Positions 14,706-23,807 of a stretch of DNA of 43,310 nt are shown here, one piece after another. The stretch lies in contig MHRF01000013.1 in the NCBI GenBank assembly GCA_001820875.1, forward strand, positions 167,805 to 211,114, read 5' to 3'. The notes under the pieces were generated by a model. That model made no database searches, was not told where the DNA came from, and was given only the letters and a program-made list of their open reading frames with translations. Every line of letters starts with the position of its first letter. Positions within the stretch are counted from its first letter, which is position 1. Both the position numbers and the translations under genes were made by a program. Source of the DNA: Candidatus Taylorbacteria bacterium RIFCSPHIGHO2_01_FULL_46_22b. Lineage in GTDB: Bacteria; Patescibacteriota; Minisyncoccia; Phycocordibacterales; DSPV01.

Positions 14706-17159
14706 TTAGAGGCAAGTGACTGAAGCGAGTCTGTCTCCCTCGCGCAACTTCATAATGCGAACTCCCTGTGTTTGGCGACCAAGCACCGGAATCTCTTTTG
14801 CAGACACGCGAATAACTTGGCTCTTTTTAGAAATTGCAACAATCTCGATTTCTTCTCCCACGAGAACTCGCGAGGCAATCAACGTGCCTGTCTTTGCGGT
14901 AACCTTTGCGGTCTTAATTCCTGACCCACCTCGTTTCTGGATTTTGTATTCTTTCAAATGAGTCGTCTTGCCAAATCCGTTTGCAGATACAACAAGGAAT
15001 AGCGGCTCTTTATCATCTTTCTTTACAATATCGGCTCCGATTACTTTGTCATCTTTCTTGAGCCGGATCGCACGCACCCCGCCCGCAGCACGTCCCATGA
15101 CACGAATATCAGATTCTTTGAAACGAATTGATTGACCGCTTGAAGTTGCGACAATAGCACTGTCCCCTTTATCAACAAACGCGACAGTGCGGAGAGAATC
15201 TTTCGGCGCAAGTTTCATTGCAATAATCCCGCTACGGCGCACATCGTGGAAACTTTCAGCGGCAACTTTCTTCGCCACACCTTCTGCGGTGATAAGCATC
15301 AAAGCCAACGAAGATTGTTTCAGTGCTTTGGGCATCGCAAGGACCGAGGTTACCTGCTCACCTTCAGAAAGCGAAAGGTAATTCATGATTGATTTTCCTC
15401 GTGTAGCTCGGCGACCTTCTGGAATTTCATACATCTTAATTTGGTACGCCTTTCCTTTATCGGAGAAAAAGAGCAAATCGGAGTGAGTGGACGCAGTCAA
15501 AAACATCGAGACGACATCTTCTTCTTTGGTATCAAGGTCCACCACACCGACTCCTCCGCGGCGCTGTTTGCGGTATTCTTCAGGATCGGTGCGCTTTACG
15601 TACCCACCTGCAGTGAGCACCAAGACCGATTCTTCGTCGACAATCGTATCTTCAAGCGAGAATGATTTCGCTTCGTGCTTCACCACTTTTGTCCGGCGAT
15701 CATCTCCGTATTTCTTGGCAATATCTGAAAGTTCAGTTTTGATGATGGTCAGCACGCGAACAGATTTCGCCAAAATATCTTTGAGTTCTTTGATCAGGGC
15801 TTGGATTGTTTTAAGCTCGTCTTCGATTTTCTTTCGCTCAAGTCCTGCCAATTTCTGCAATTTCATATCCAAAATCGCATTCGCCTGCAATTCAGAGAAT
15901 TTAAACTCTTTCATCAAGCTTGCACGCGCAGCATCAACATCTTTCGCAGCTTTTATCAGCTTGATAATGCGATCGATATGATCAAGCGCTTTGGTGAGTC
16001 CGAGAAGTATATGTTCCCTTTCCTCGGCGCGTCTCAAATCAAACTCGGTCCGGCGGCGCACCACCTCTTTACGATGCCGAATAAAGTTTTCCAGCATGCT
16101 CTTGAGAGAAAGCGTCTGGGGAACACCGTCAACCAGAGCCACACAGTTGTAATGGAATGTGTCTTCAAGCTGTGTGTGTTTGTAGAGATAGTTGAGCACA
16201 GTCTGCGGATGGCCACCATTTTTAAGATCAATCGCAATGCGAATATCTTTAGTTGATTCATCACGCAGTCCCCTGATACCTTCGATTTTTTTCTCGCGCA
16301 CCAAATCTGCAATCGACATAATGAGATCAGCTTTGTTGACGCGGTATGGAAGCGAAGAAATAATTATTTGAAATGACCCCGCTTTTGTTTCTACAATCTC
16401 GGCTTCGCCGCGCACCACCACACCACCCTTGCCGTTAGCGTATGCATGTTGGATGTCTTTCTGCCCGTATGCAATACCTCCTGTCGGGAAATCAGGACCT
16501 TTGACGAATTCGAGCAAATCTTCTGTGGTCGCATCCTTGTGATCAATCAAATGAGTCAGTGCGTCAGTTACTTCGCGGAGGTTGTGTGGCGGAATTGAAG
16601 TCGCCATGCCAACCGCAATGCCGAGTGTTCCATTTAATAGAAGGTTTGGAACAGCGGCAGGAAGAACCACTGGCTCTTTGCGAGTACCTTCGTAGTTCGG
16701 ACGCCATTCAACTGTTTCTTTGTCGATATCACGAAGCATTTCGCTTGCGATTCGGGAAAGTTTCGCTTCGGTGTATCGGTCGGCTGCCGCACTGTCGCCA
16801 TCAATCGATCCGAAGTTTCCCTGACCGATGATCAGCGGATAGCGCATAGAAAAATCCTGCGCAAGTTTTACGAGGGCTTCATATGCGGCAACGGTGCCAT
16901 GTGGATGATAGTTTCCGGTTACATCTCCGATAATTTTTGCGGACTTACGAGTTTTTGCACCGGCATGGAGTCCGAGTTCGTGACAGGTGTAGAGAATGCG
17001 ACGGTTGACTGGCTTAAGACCATCGCGGACATCAGGAAGCGCGCGAGCCGTAATGACGGACATCGCGTAATCGAGATACGATTCGCGCATCTCAACAGTG
17101 ATATTTCTTTCCAAAACGCCTTTATAGGGCGCTTTTTCGACTTCTTTTTTCTCCGACAT
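14706..17159 (-). CDS. gyrA: DNA gyrase subunit A
   Basis: 817 aa, near the normal 800-875. It is the DNA-cleaving subunit of type II topoisomerase. Catalytic Tyr in [11 protein letters not shown] (about residue 127), the [12 protein letters not shown] and [16 protein letters not shown] region of the winged helix, long coiled coil, then a six-blade C-terminal beta-pinwheel with [18 protein letters not shown] and RQTQGVRIM repeats. The GyrA box reads QRRGGVG instead of the usual QRRGGKG/R, but is recognisable, favouring GyrA over ParC. The quinolone-determining region reads [13 protein letters not shown]: Thr, Val and Glu at E. coli positions 82, 83 and 87. A TAGAAT (17174-17169) with TTGTTT 16 bp upstream is the likely promoter. 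Confidence 0.95.
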   Translation of the reverse strand: MSEKKEVEKAPYKGVLERNITVEMRESYLDYAMSVITARALPDVRDGLKPVNRRILYTCHELGLHAGAKTRKSAKIIGDVTGNYHPHGTVAAYEALVKLAQDFSMRYPLIIGQGNFGSIDGDSAAADRYTEAKLSRIASEMLRDIDKETVEWRPNYEGTRKEPVVLPAAVPNLLLNGTLGIAVGMATSIPPHNLREVTDALTHLIDHKDATTEDLLEFVKGPDFPTGGIAYGQKDIQHAYANGKGGVVVRGEAEIVETKAGSFQIIISSLPYRVNKADLIMSIADLVREKKIEGIRGLRDESTKDIRIAIDLKNGGHPQTVLNYLYKHTQLEDTFHYNCVALVDGVPQTLSLKSMLENFIRHRKEVVRRRTEFDLRRAEEREHILLGLTKALDHIDRIIKLIKAAKDVDAARASLMKEFKFSELQANAILDMKLQKLAGLERKKIEDELKTIQALIKELKDILAKSVRVLTIIKTELSDIAKKYGDDRRTKVVKHEAKSFSLEDTIVDEESVLVLTAGGYVKRTDPEEYRKQRRGGVGVVDLDTKEEDVVSMFLTASTHSDLLFFSDKGKAYQIKMYEIPEGRRATRGKSIMNYLSLSEGEQVTSVLAMPKALKQSSLALMLITAEGVAKKVAAESFHDVRRSGIIAMKLAPKDSLRTVAFVDKGDSAIVATSSGQSIRFKESDIRVMGRAAGGVRAIRLKKDDKVIGADIVKKDDKEPLFLVVSANGFGKTTHLKEYKIQKRGGSGIKTAKVTAKTGTLIASRVLVGEEIEIVAISKKSQVIRVSAKEIPVLGRQTQGVRIMKLREGDRLASVTCL

Positions 17160-17219
17160 GATAGGTCTATTCTATCAGAAATGGGGCTTGAAACAAGAGT
17201 TTTGAACATAATGAAATTA

Positions 17220-17248
17220 TTGACAAAAGAGATATAAAATGCTATGAT
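17220..17248 (+). promoter_or_regulatory. promoter of 17317-17961
   Basis: TTGACA (17220-17225), 17-bp spacer, TATGAT (17243-17248). Confidence 0.82.
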
Positions 17249-17316
17249 TAGGTTTGATAGATTTTCGTAGTTCTCAACAGTTCAACAATCAACCTTCATA
17301 CCAACAGGACTCCGCT

Positions 17317-17961
17317 ATGGACGCAAAAAAGTTTATCGCCTGTGCAAAGAAAACCCATCTCTTGCAACCCGTGTTCCTGAAATTCAACAGGGACGGAATC
17401 ACTGGGGTCAGTCGTCTGATCGGTCTCACCCGCTCCTGCCCAGGGGTCAGAATTGACCAAGGAGATCTGACCGCCAGCATGGCTGTCGAGATGAGCCAAG
17501 ACTGGGGAAATGAGCGCAATCGGACTATCAAAGTTCACGGGTTGTGTCATGTACACCCTGCTCTCTTGGAACCCATGGCTCGGGATATCGAGCAAGTCTC
17601 GGTCCCCGATCACGGTGCCAAAGCACTCTTTACGTCACGGGTGAGAACTTTCGAGGAAGCGGCGGCAAAAATCACCCGCGAGGTAATCACCCTTCCTTTG
17701 AGAGCTGAGATTGAGGGATGGGGTCTAAACATTTTCTCCGACCCGAGAACGCAGCGACTTGAAGATGGTTTACCGGGGATTGATTTCACTCTCCGCGACG
17801 CTGACGGTGGAGTCCTCGTCACCGTCACTTTGGACGGCTGGAGTGGCAGGATGGCTGTGAACGGGGTCTTCGGGGACGAATTGTATGTCCAACCGAAGCA
17901 ACTCGAGAAACTCATTCGCACATCGCTCGAGGCCTGCCTCGAGCGAATGACGACGGCATAA
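17317..17961 (+). CDS. unknown protein, 214 aa
   Basis: Not recognised. A soluble alpha/beta protein without signal or membrane segments: MDAKKFIACAKKTHLLQPVF, then ITGVSRLIGLTRSCPGVRID, an apparent acidic/aromatic C-terminal half (FTLRDADGGVLVTVTLDGWSG) and a C-terminal helix with two Cys. An in-frame ATG at 17254 is rejected because the promoter -10 box ends at 17248, which puts transcription start at about that ATG and leaves a normal leader for ATG 17317. It is monocistronic with a GC-rich terminator. GC-rich codon choice resembles the other lone genes (7526, 9070, 34805), unlike the flanking core genes. Confidence 0.78.
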   Translation: MDAKKFIACAKKTHLLQPVFLKFNRDGITGVSRLIGLTRSCPGVRIDQGDLTASMAVEMSQDWGNERNRTIKVHGLCHVHPALLEPMARDIEQVSVPDHGAKALFTSRVRTFEEAAAKITREVITLPLRAEIEGWGLNIFSDPRTQRLEDGLPGIDFTLRDADGGVLVTVTLDGWSGRMAVNGVFGDELYVQPKQLEKLIRTSLEACLERMTTA

Positions 17962-17987
17962 GTTACAACTGCCGCACACAAACGAAG

Positions 17988-18020
17988 GGCGACGCAATCT
18001 GCGCCGCCTTTTCCTTTTCT
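17988..18020 (+). terminator. intrinsic terminator after 17317-17961
   Basis: GGCGACGC (17988-17995), AATCT, GCGCCGCC (18001-18008) with one mismatch, then TTTTCCTTTTCT. Confidence 0.75.
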
Positions 18021-18024
18021 AAAA

Positions 18025-18330
18025 TCAATCTTCTGTCTCCTGTGATGCAGTACTCGTTGCTGAAAACATAATTTTGGATTCGCCAAATATGGAGAAGAGG
18101 TCTTTGAGCAATCCGACACTCTGTGTCAGCGCTTCGCGGGTTGCAGTAATCGGAGAAGTCGAAGAAACTGTGGCTGCCGGTTTTCTGTATGAGTAGACAA
18201 ACCCGCCGGAAACAAACATAGACCATCCAAGTATCACTATGCCTGTAATACACAGAGCGGCTACTATCGCTACTTTCTTGCGATATGAATCGGACTCATT
18301 GCGAAGCCGCTCAAGTAATTTAAATAACAT
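18025..18330 (-). CDS. small single-pass membrane protein
   Basis: 101 aa, not recognised. A basic N-terminal helix (LLERLRNESDSYRKK) precedes one membrane segment (VAIVAALCITGIVILGWSMFVSGG), followed by a Ser/Thr/Pro-rich extracytoplasmic stretch and an amphipathic C-terminal segment (LTQSVGLLKDLFSIFGESKIMF). Charge distribution predicts N-in. It lies 26 bases downstream of the metallo-beta-lactamase-fold gene on the same strand and is probably in one operon with it. No function can be assigned. Confidence 0.7.
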   Translation of the reverse strand: MLFKLLERLRNESDSYRKKVAIVAALCITGIVILGWSMFVSGGFVYSYRKPAATVSSTSPITATREALTQSVGLLKDLFSIFGESKIMFSATSTASQETED

Positions 18331-18356
18331 ATGTGGTGAGAACCGCTCAATTAAAG

Positions 18357-18992
18357 TTAGGCGGACGCAAGCACGACTATCTCTCCCTCCTTCCCTTCCA
18401 AATCCTTCTTCTTAATAGTGAGTTTATCAATAGATTGCTTTCCTTTTTCACCCCCCTCTTTGAGAAAAACTTCAAGTGCGTTCTTCGCGCCGATCATACC
18501 GAAATGCATCGGGATAATTATCTTTGGCTCAAGTGAAACGGCGAGCTCGTACCCTTCAGTTGCAGACAATACACCGTCCCCTCCAATCGGTACAAACAAA
18601 ATATCGATTTCATCAATCGCTTCGGTCGCTTCAGCGGGCAGATCTTTTTTCCCGAGTGCCCCCAAAAAACAGAGGTTCATTCCTTCCATCGAAACCATGT
18701 AGACAGTATTCACCCGCGCCTCACCTCCATACTTAGTCTCTGTGGCAAGTCCATGAACCGTCACACCTTTCAACTCATATTCACCAGCGCCCATAATCGC
18801 AAACGGTTTCTTGTCTCCAAGCGTCACGGCTTCAACGCCGTTAAAATCCGGAACATTGGTACTCACTAAAACTACGTCCGCGCCAAAACGCCCGCCTTTG
18901 AGTTTTGATTGTTTGGAAATGGGATTAAACGCGAGCGTTACATCGCCATACTGCACCTTGAAAAATTCCGCCCCTTGGTAAGTGATGATCAT
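18357..18992 (-). CDS. metallo-beta-lactamase-fold protein with degenerate metal site
   Basis: 211 aa, matching the COG2220-like small Zn-hydrolase fold: MIITYQGAEFFKVQYGDVTLAFNP, VVLVSTNVPDFNGVE, FAIMGAGEYELKGVTVHGLAT, YMVSMEGMNLCFLGALGK, IDILFVPIGGDGVLSATEGYELAVSLEPKIIIPMHFG. Where active members carry the HxHxDH motif this protein has STNVPDFN, so the first three metal ligands are gone; the terminal PMHFG His remains. The fold is kept but classical zinc hydrolysis is doubtful. Neighbours: a small membrane protein downstream, the S1 gene divergently upstream. Confidence 0.85.
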   Translation of the reverse strand: MIITYQGAEFFKVQYGDVTLAFNPISKQSKLKGGRFGADVVLVSTNVPDFNGVEAVTLGDKKPFAIMGAGEYELKGVTVHGLATETKYGGEARVNTVYMVSMEGMNLCFLGALGKKDLPAEATEAIDEIDILFVPIGGDGVLSATEGYELAVSLEPKIIIPMHFGMIGAKNALEVFLKEGGEKGKQSIDKLTIKKKDLEGKEGEIVVLASA

Positions 18993-19062
18993 AGATAACT
19001 ACTAGCTTATAGCTTTTAGCTTTCAGGAGCAAGTTGTGAATCTGTATCTCGAAAACATGGTC

Positions 19063-19090
19063 TTGCTAAAGTGGAAAAAATCCGTATACT
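19063..19090 (+). promoter_or_regulatory. promoter of the S1 gene
   Basis: TTGCTA (19063-19068), 16-bp spacer, TATACT (19085-19090). Leaves a structured leader of about 125 bases before the ATG at 19222. Confidence 0.6.
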
Positions 19091-19166
19091 GCTCCTACAC
19101 CTCGTCCGCATATAGGCGGATGCATTACCAAAGGTGATTATTAAGAGAATTGAAAAGGAAATAACC

Positions 19167-19199
19167 TTGTCTGCATACGGGTATGAAAGTTGCGGACAA
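19167..19199 (+). promoter_or_regulatory. leader hairpin of the S1 gene
   Basis: TTGTCTGCA (19167-19175) pairs with TGCGGACAA (19191-19199), and ATAC/GTAT inside. The upstream in-frame ATG (19183) lies in this stem. S1 genes are autoregulated at their leaders in other bacteria; a similar role here is inference. Confidence 0.45.
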
Positions 19200-19221
19200 A
19201 CATCCTGTTCAACTATCACAC

Positions 19222-20358
19222 ATGAAGAAAGACACAGCAGTGGTTGTCGAAGGGGCAACTGCAAACGGAACGGACGAACCTCTTGTATATCGTCCTGAAA
19301 CACTCATGGAAAAAATGGGTGCAACTATCACGACTCCCCCATCAGTAGGAGATGTCATTGAAGGAAAGGTCCTTGGAAGCGCGCGTGCAGCCGTGTATGT
19401 CGACTTGCCTCCATTTGGAACTGGTATTATTTACGGCCGCGAATACATCAATGCGCGCGATCTGATCAAAAAGATCAATGTCGGCGATATTATCGCTGCA
19501 AAAATCATCAGCAATGAGAATGTTGATGGCTATATTGAGTTGTCGCTCAAAGAAGCGCGCACCGCACTTGTCTGGAGTGAAGCTGAACAAGCTATTAAAG
19601 AGAAGAGCGTGCTTGAACTTTTGGTCAAAGAGGCAAACCGCGGTGGACTCATACTTGAATGGCAGGGTTTGCAAGGATTTCTTCCAGCATCGCAGTTGAA
19701 GCCGGAACATTATCCGAGAGTTTCTGATGGCAATAAAGATCGCATACTTGAAGAATTGAAAAAACTTGTGGGTACGCGCATTAGCGTTTCCATAATCACT
19801 GCACTTCCGCAGGAAGGAAAACTGATTTTCTCTGAGAAAAGTCAGAGCGAAAAAGAGAAAGAGAAAATTATTGAGAAATACGCTGTTGGTGATGAAGTGG
19901 AAGGCACAGTTACTGGCGCTGTTGATTTCGGCATCTTCGTCAAACTTGAAGAAGGTCTTGAAGGCCTTGTTCATATTTCAGAAATCGATTGGGCACTCGT
20001 TGAAGATCCTCGCACCCGCTTCAAAGTGGCAGATAAAGTGCGCGTCCGCATCATTGAAATAAAAGAAGGAAAAGTGTCTCTCTCAATTAAAGCACTGAAA
20101 GAAAATCCTTGGGGACCAGCTGAAAAGAAATACAAGAAAGATGACTCCGTGAAGGGTGTGGTAATCAAATTCAACAAACATGGAGCGCTCGCCTCAATTG
20201 AAGAAGGTGTTGCGGGGCTTGTCCATGTCAGCGAATTTGGCAGCGAAGAAAAACTGCGCGAAACACTCGAGCTCGGCAAGACCTATGATTTCAAAATCAC
20301 GTTGTTTGAACCAAAAGAACAGCGCATGACGCTCTCCTACGCAGGAACGAAAAAATAA
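19222..20358 (+). CDS. rpsA: ribosomal protein S1 (four S1 domains)
   Basis: 378 aa, four OB-fold S1 repeats: about residues 35-100 (GDVIEGKVLGSARAAVYVDL), 115-185 (RGGLILEWQGLQGFLPASQL), 205-280 (GDEVEGTVTGAVDFGIFVKL, GLVHISEIDW) and 295-365 (DSVKGVVIKFNKHGALASIEEG, GLVHVSEF). Shorter than the six-repeat enterobacterial S1 but like the four-repeat forms. Domains 3 and 4 are the best conserved, as expected for mRNA-binding repeats. ATG 19222 (MKKDTAVVV) is chosen; ATG 19183 is possible but sits in a leader hairpin. Ends at a strong terminator. It helps recruit mRNA to the 30S, useful where Shine-Dalgarno sequences are scarce, as here. Confidence 0.9.
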   Translation: MKKDTAVVVEGATANGTDEPLVYRPETLMEKMGATITTPPSVGDVIEGKVLGSARAAVYVDLPPFGTGIIYGREYINARDLIKKINVGDIIAAKIISNENVDGYIELSLKEARTALVWSEAEQAIKEKSVLELLVKEANRGGLILEWQGLQGFLPASQLKPEHYPRVSDGNKDRILEELKKLVGTRISVSIITALPQEGKLIFSEKSQSEKEKEKIIEKYAVGDEVEGTVTGAVDFGIFVKLEEGLEGLVHISEIDWALVEDPRTRFKVADKVRVRIIEIKEGKVSLSIKALKENPWGPAEKKYKKDDSVKGVVIKFNKHGALASIEEGVAGLVHVSEFGSEEKLRETLELGKTYDFKITLFEPKEQRMTLSYAGTKK

Positions 20359-20365
20359 AAGATGA

Positions 20366-20398
20366 CGGCCTCGGAGCGTTTGCCCCGAGGCCGTTTTC
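20366..20398. terminator. terminator after rpsA
   Basis: CGGCCTCGG (20366-20374) pairs with CCGAGGCCG (20385-20393), then TTTTC. It lies between convergent genes and can also serve the minus-strand gene ending at 20406. Confidence 0.88.
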
Positions 20399-20405
20399 GT
20401 ATCAA

Positions 20406-21080
20406 TTACTCCATGTCACCTTTTGACAAAATACCTCCTCGCACCGATTTAACCGTTTCTAAGGACCTTTCCATTTCCGTGATGTATCCTCGCCGCTTCT
20501 CAAGCGTTGAGTGCAAGAGGATTCTTATCTGCTCGAGAATACGCACCCCCAAACAACGTTCTCGGAAGGTGGCACTTCCGTCAGTGGGAACATCACAGAG
20601 ATCCAAAACATCGAGTTTCACTGGCTTGACCTTGATTCTCTTGATGATATGGACCGGCGAGTAGTGCGCAAGTATGCCTGTTTGGCACTCTGCCCTCCAC
20701 TCCATAAATTTCCCTTCAGTGGTCAGCAGTAAGTGGTGATCACAAAAAGTTGCGCCAGATTCCCACGGGGATTCTTTGTGCGTACTTGGACAAAGTGAAG
20801 ACACTCGGATCCACTTGATCCCGTTAGGAGGAGTGTAACTTACTCCGTCGCCAAGTTCCATGTGATCCTCCCCGTGCTGATGAGACTCACAAGGACATCG
20901 CCGTTTGGCATACGTGGTTGAATTAAAAAAACCGGAGAGATGAGGAAATCGTGGCGCGGCATCTTCGAGAATAGCGCTCACGATTTCAACCCACTCTGAT
21001 TGAATCAGATCGGTTGCCCTGATTTTCCTTCTGCGTCCCAAGAGGTAGTTGACTCGGGACAGGGTGAGGGATGGTTCCAT
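20406..21080 (-). CDS. unknown protein, 224 aa
   Basis: Not recognised. No signal peptide or membrane helix. It contains a Cys/His-rich patch (KRRCPCESHQHGEDHMELG) and further Cys (SLCPSTHKE, CDHHLLL, ECQTG, LDLCDVP), suggesting bound metal. The C-terminus is basic and helical (LEQIRILLHSTLEKRRGYI). A promoter TTGACT-16 bp-TAGTAT (21187-21160, minus) lies just beyond the pth stop, so it is its own unit even though pth is on the same strand. Style matches the other lone unknown genes of the window. GC-rich relative to pth. Confidence 0.72.
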   Translation of the reverse strand: MEPSLTLSRVNYLLGRRRKIRATDLIQSEWVEIVSAILEDAAPRFPHLSGFFNSTTYAKRRCPCESHQHGEDHMELGDGVSYTPPNGIKWIRVSSLCPSTHKESPWESGATFCDHHLLLTTEGKFMEWRAECQTGILAHYSPVHIIKRIKVKPVKLDVLDLCDVPTDGSATFRERCLGVRILEQIRILLHSTLEKRRGYITEMERSLETVKSVRGGILSKGDME

Positions 21081-21159
21081 TTTCGGACCTTTGTGTTTGC
21101 GGTTTATGGGAAGAACTCGCTCAGGATAGCTCCTGAATCACGAAATACTCCCGCCACAG

Positions 21160-21187
21160 ATACTAGCGGGAAAAAGTAAGAAGTCAA
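21160..21187 (-). promoter_or_regulatory. promoter of 20406-21080
   Basis: Minus strand TTGACT (21187-21182), 16-bp spacer, TAGTAT (21165-21160). A CCCGC.../...GCGGG inverted repeat (about 21150-21170) overlaps the -10 box and could be an operator or a stem. Confidence 0.6.
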
Positions 21188-21193
21188 TTAAAA

Positions 21194-21787
21194 TCAACTA
21201 TTAAACTTCTGCATCGCTTCTTCGTGGCCGTCGGTCACGAGTACATGCAAGGCTTCGCAGGCCAGTTTTGAAACCTTTTTGAATTCTTTTTGTTCAAGAG
21301 GAGAAAACTTTGTCAGAATAAAGTCACCTACGGCTTTTTCTCCCACAGGCTTTTTCACTTTCCCCTTTCCTGCATCTTTGGAAATTCCGATACGTACGCG
21401 GACAAATGCTTCTGTTTTGAGTGCGCGCGTAATTGATTCCACCCCTCGATGTCCACCGGATCCCCGATTAAAAGAAATTTTGATTCGGCCAAGTGGCAAA
21501 TCCAAATCGTCATGAATCACCGCAAGTAATTGCGCCGCTTTTACTGATTTCACAAAACGCGAAACCGCACCACCAGATTTATTCATAAAGGTGTCCGGCA
21601 ACACCACAATCACATTTTCTTTCTTGATTTTCTTCTCCGCTACCTGCGCATTTGCTTTTTTATCATACGAAAACAACTCAAACTCCTCTTGTCCGGAAAA
21701 CGCGGTGGCAATCATCCTACCAGTGTTGTGGCGCGTGCCGTCATATTCAGCTCCAGGATTGCCCAAACCTACAATAATGAATGACAT
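21194..21787 (-). CDS. pth: peptidyl-tRNA hydrolase
   Basis: 197 aa, standard Pth size. It frees tRNA from prematurely released peptidyl-tRNA. Signature motifs: FIIVGLGNPGAEYDGTRHNTGRMI with the catalytic His at about residue 20, FMNKSGGAV, VIHDDLDLPLGRIKISFNRGSGGHRGVESI. Catalytic Asp is in HDDLD. Start ATG 21787; no strong Shine-Dalgarno. Convergent with rpsA's unit and divergent from lepB. Confidence 0.95.
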   Translation of the reverse strand: MSFIIVGLGNPGAEYDGTRHNTGRMIATAFSGQEEFELFSYDKKANAQVAEKKIKKENVIVVLPDTFMNKSGGAVSRFVKSVKAAQLLAVIHDDLDLPLGRIKISFNRGSGGHRGVESITRALKTEAFVRVRIGISKDAGKGKVKKPVGEKAVGDFILTKFSPLEQKEFKKVSKLACEALHVLVTDGHEEAMQKFNS

Positions 21788-21922
21788 GCAAATATAGTAT
21801 CACAATCAACGCGGTCAACATCGTTGAAAAATATTTCAGAATGTTTCCGATCAATAAAAAGCTAATCAACACAGAAATTATTCTTGTGTCAAACACCTAC
21901 CTGTATTACAATACGAACCATT

Positions 21923-22504
21923 ATGGAACTACACGGCACCACCGGTGCGCACACGCCGCCGAAACAGGCAAGCAACTTCTGGGAAACCGTGCGGTTCGTA
22001 GCGATCTCCATTATTATCGTCTTTGCGTTCCGCACATTCGTGGCACAACCGTTTATCGTGAGCGGCGAATCAATGGTGCCCACATTTTTGGATGGCGAAT
22101 ATCTGATTGTGGACGAAGTAAGCTATCGTTTCAAAGAACCTAAACGAGACGATGTGATTATCATGCGCTACCCTCTTGATACAAAGACTTTTTTCATCAA
22201 ACGCATTATCGGTCTCCCCGGAGAAACACTTGAATTCAACGGCAGTGCAATCACCATTACTCCCCAAAACGGTGACAATCCTATCAATCTTGCAGAACCT
22301 TATGTAGTACATGCCGGCAATGACTTTTTTTCCGTGACACTTGGATCAGATGAATATTTCGTACTCGGCGATAATCGATCTGCAAGCTCTGACTCACGCC
22401 GCTGGGGAGCACTGCCTGCAAAAAATATTGTGGGACGACCTTTTGTCCGTCTGTTTCCCTTTTCAACATTCTCGTGGTTCCCTGGAACGGCAATTGCACA
22501 CTAG
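21923..22504 (+). CDS. lepB: signal peptidase I
   Basis: 193 aa. It cleaves signal peptides on the outer face of the membrane. One N-terminal membrane segment (FVAISIIIVFAFRTFVAQPFIV), catalytic Ser in SGESMVPTF, catalytic Lys in FFIKRIIGLPGE, and box E GDNRSASSDSRRWG. Start ATG 21923 is preferred; the frame could extend upstream to 21884 but the extension overlaps a likely -10 (TACAAT 21907-21912). Its stop is two bases before the hisS ATG. The exported pilin-like proteins of this window would be natural substrates. Confidence 0.94.
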   Translation: MELHGTTGAHTPPKQASNFWETVRFVAISIIIVFAFRTFVAQPFIVSGESMVPTFLDGEYLIVDEVSYRFKEPKRDDVIIMRYPLDTKTFFIKRIIGLPGETLEFNGSAITITPQNGDNPINLAEPYVVHAGNDFFSVTLGSDEYFVLGDNRSASSDSRRWGALPAKNIVGRPFVRLFPFSTFSWFPGTAIAH

Positions 22505-22506
22505 AT

Positions 22507-23763
22507 ATGCATAAAGAGAAACGCCGTCGAGAAAAACACACCCCCAAAGAGTTGTCAGCTGTGGCACTAAGTCACCTTGACCATGCCGCAGAAATCGCCT
22601 GCTACTATGGTTTCTCACCGATCAAAACACCCACTATTGAAAAAGGTGATAGCACCAAGGCACGACAAATTATCGAATCAGATGCACACAATCGCAATTA
22701 TGCGCTGACAGACGAAAAAGATTTCCGTATAAAAGCAGAGGAGAAAATTGCTCTCCTGCGAATATGCGAGGAACAAAAATTGCTTACCGGCACGCAACCG
22801 GCAATGCTCTATTATGAAGGCACTCCGAGACGGAGCGATCAAAAAAAGAGTGCTAGTGGCGCGTACAAGCGAATCAATCTCGAAATTATCGGGACATCTA
22901 AAAGTATTGCCGAAGCCGAATTAATCAAAGTGGCGTTTGAAATACTCCGCGAATCCGGATTTGATGATCTGTATGTAGATATCAATTCTGTAGGTGATAA
23001 AGATTCGCTCGCTCATTTCACCCGCGAAGTTCATCAATTCTATCGAAAACAATTGAGCGAACTTCCCGCGCACTGCCGGCAAGAAATCAAAAAAGACTTG
23101 TTCTCGGCCATTGAGTGCGAAAACAAACAATGTCGCGAAGCCACCGAGCATGCACCGAAGTCCATCGCTTCTCTTACTGAACCAAGTCGCGCACATTTCA
23201 AAGAAGTGCTTGAATATCTCGAATCAATGGGCATCCCCTATAAAATAGACAATCACGTGCTCGGGAATCGAAATGTCTGCTGCCACACGGTGTTTCTCAT
23301 AAAAACTCTGCACGCAGGCTCTGAAGAAACTCCTGAAGAAACATTGGGACTTGGATTCCGATACAGCGGACTTGCAAAAAAACTTGATCTCAAGCGCGAC
23401 GTTCCTGCAGTTGGTCTCTCCATCATCTTCAAACAAGGAAAAACCGTCCACAAAAAATTCCATGCACCTAAAAAAGCACATGCTTATTTGATCCAATTCG
23501 GATTTGATGCAAAACGAAAGAGTCTTGAGATAATCGAATTGTTGCGGCGCGCAAAAGTTTCTGTCCAACAATCACTCACCAAAGACAAACTCACGAGCCA
23601 AATCGCCACTGCAGAGAATCTCGGAATTCCATTTGTCCTTATCATGGGGCAAAAAGAAGCAATGGAAGGAAGTGCTATTGTCCGCAACATGTCGACTCGC
23701 ATGCAAGAGACTGTGCGCATTGAACTTTTGGCGGATTACCTTAAAAAAATATCAAAACGCTGA
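22507..23763 (+). CDS. hisS: divergent histidyl-tRNA synthetase-like protein
   Basis: 418 aa, usual HisRS length. Class II aaRS fold is supported by KRINLEIIGT (motif 2 end, equal to the FhQ..vEviG region), TLGLGFRYSGLAKKL (counterpart of the histidine-specific GGRYDGL), VPAVGLSIIF (motif 3 GxxxGLxRL counterpart) and a C-terminal anticodon domain (PFVLIMGQKEAMEGSAIVRNM). The expected motif 2 arginine segment RPE and motif 3 GLERL arginine are not clearly kept, so catalysis may be altered or it may be a HisZ-like paralogue. It follows lepB by two bases and starts at ATG 22507. The highly basic N-terminus (HKEKRRREKHTPKE) is unusual. No histidine-biosynthesis genes are nearby, which favours an aaRS. 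Confidence 0.78.
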   Translation: MHKEKRRREKHTPKELSAVALSHLDHAAEIACYYGFSPIKTPTIEKGDSTKARQIIESDAHNRNYALTDEKDFRIKAEEKIALLRICEEQKLLTGTQPAMLYYEGTPRRSDQKKSASGAYKRINLEIIGTSKSIAEAELIKVAFEILRESGFDDLYVDINSVGDKDSLAHFTREVHQFYRKQLSELPAHCRQEIKKDLFSAIECENKQCREATEHAPKSIASLTEPSRAHFKEVLEYLESMGIPYKIDNHVLGNRNVCCHTVFLIKTLHAGSEETPEETLGLGFRYSGLAKKLDLKRDVPAVGLSIIFKQGKTVHKKFHAPKKAHAYLIQFGFDAKRKSLEIIELLRRAKVSVQQSLTKDKLTSQIATAENLGIPFVLIMGQKEAMEGSAIVRNMSTRMQETVRIELLADYLKKISKR

Positions 23764-23807
23764 TAATCTTGCGAAATACTGCTCTGATATGGTAGAGTGT
23801 TAATCTT

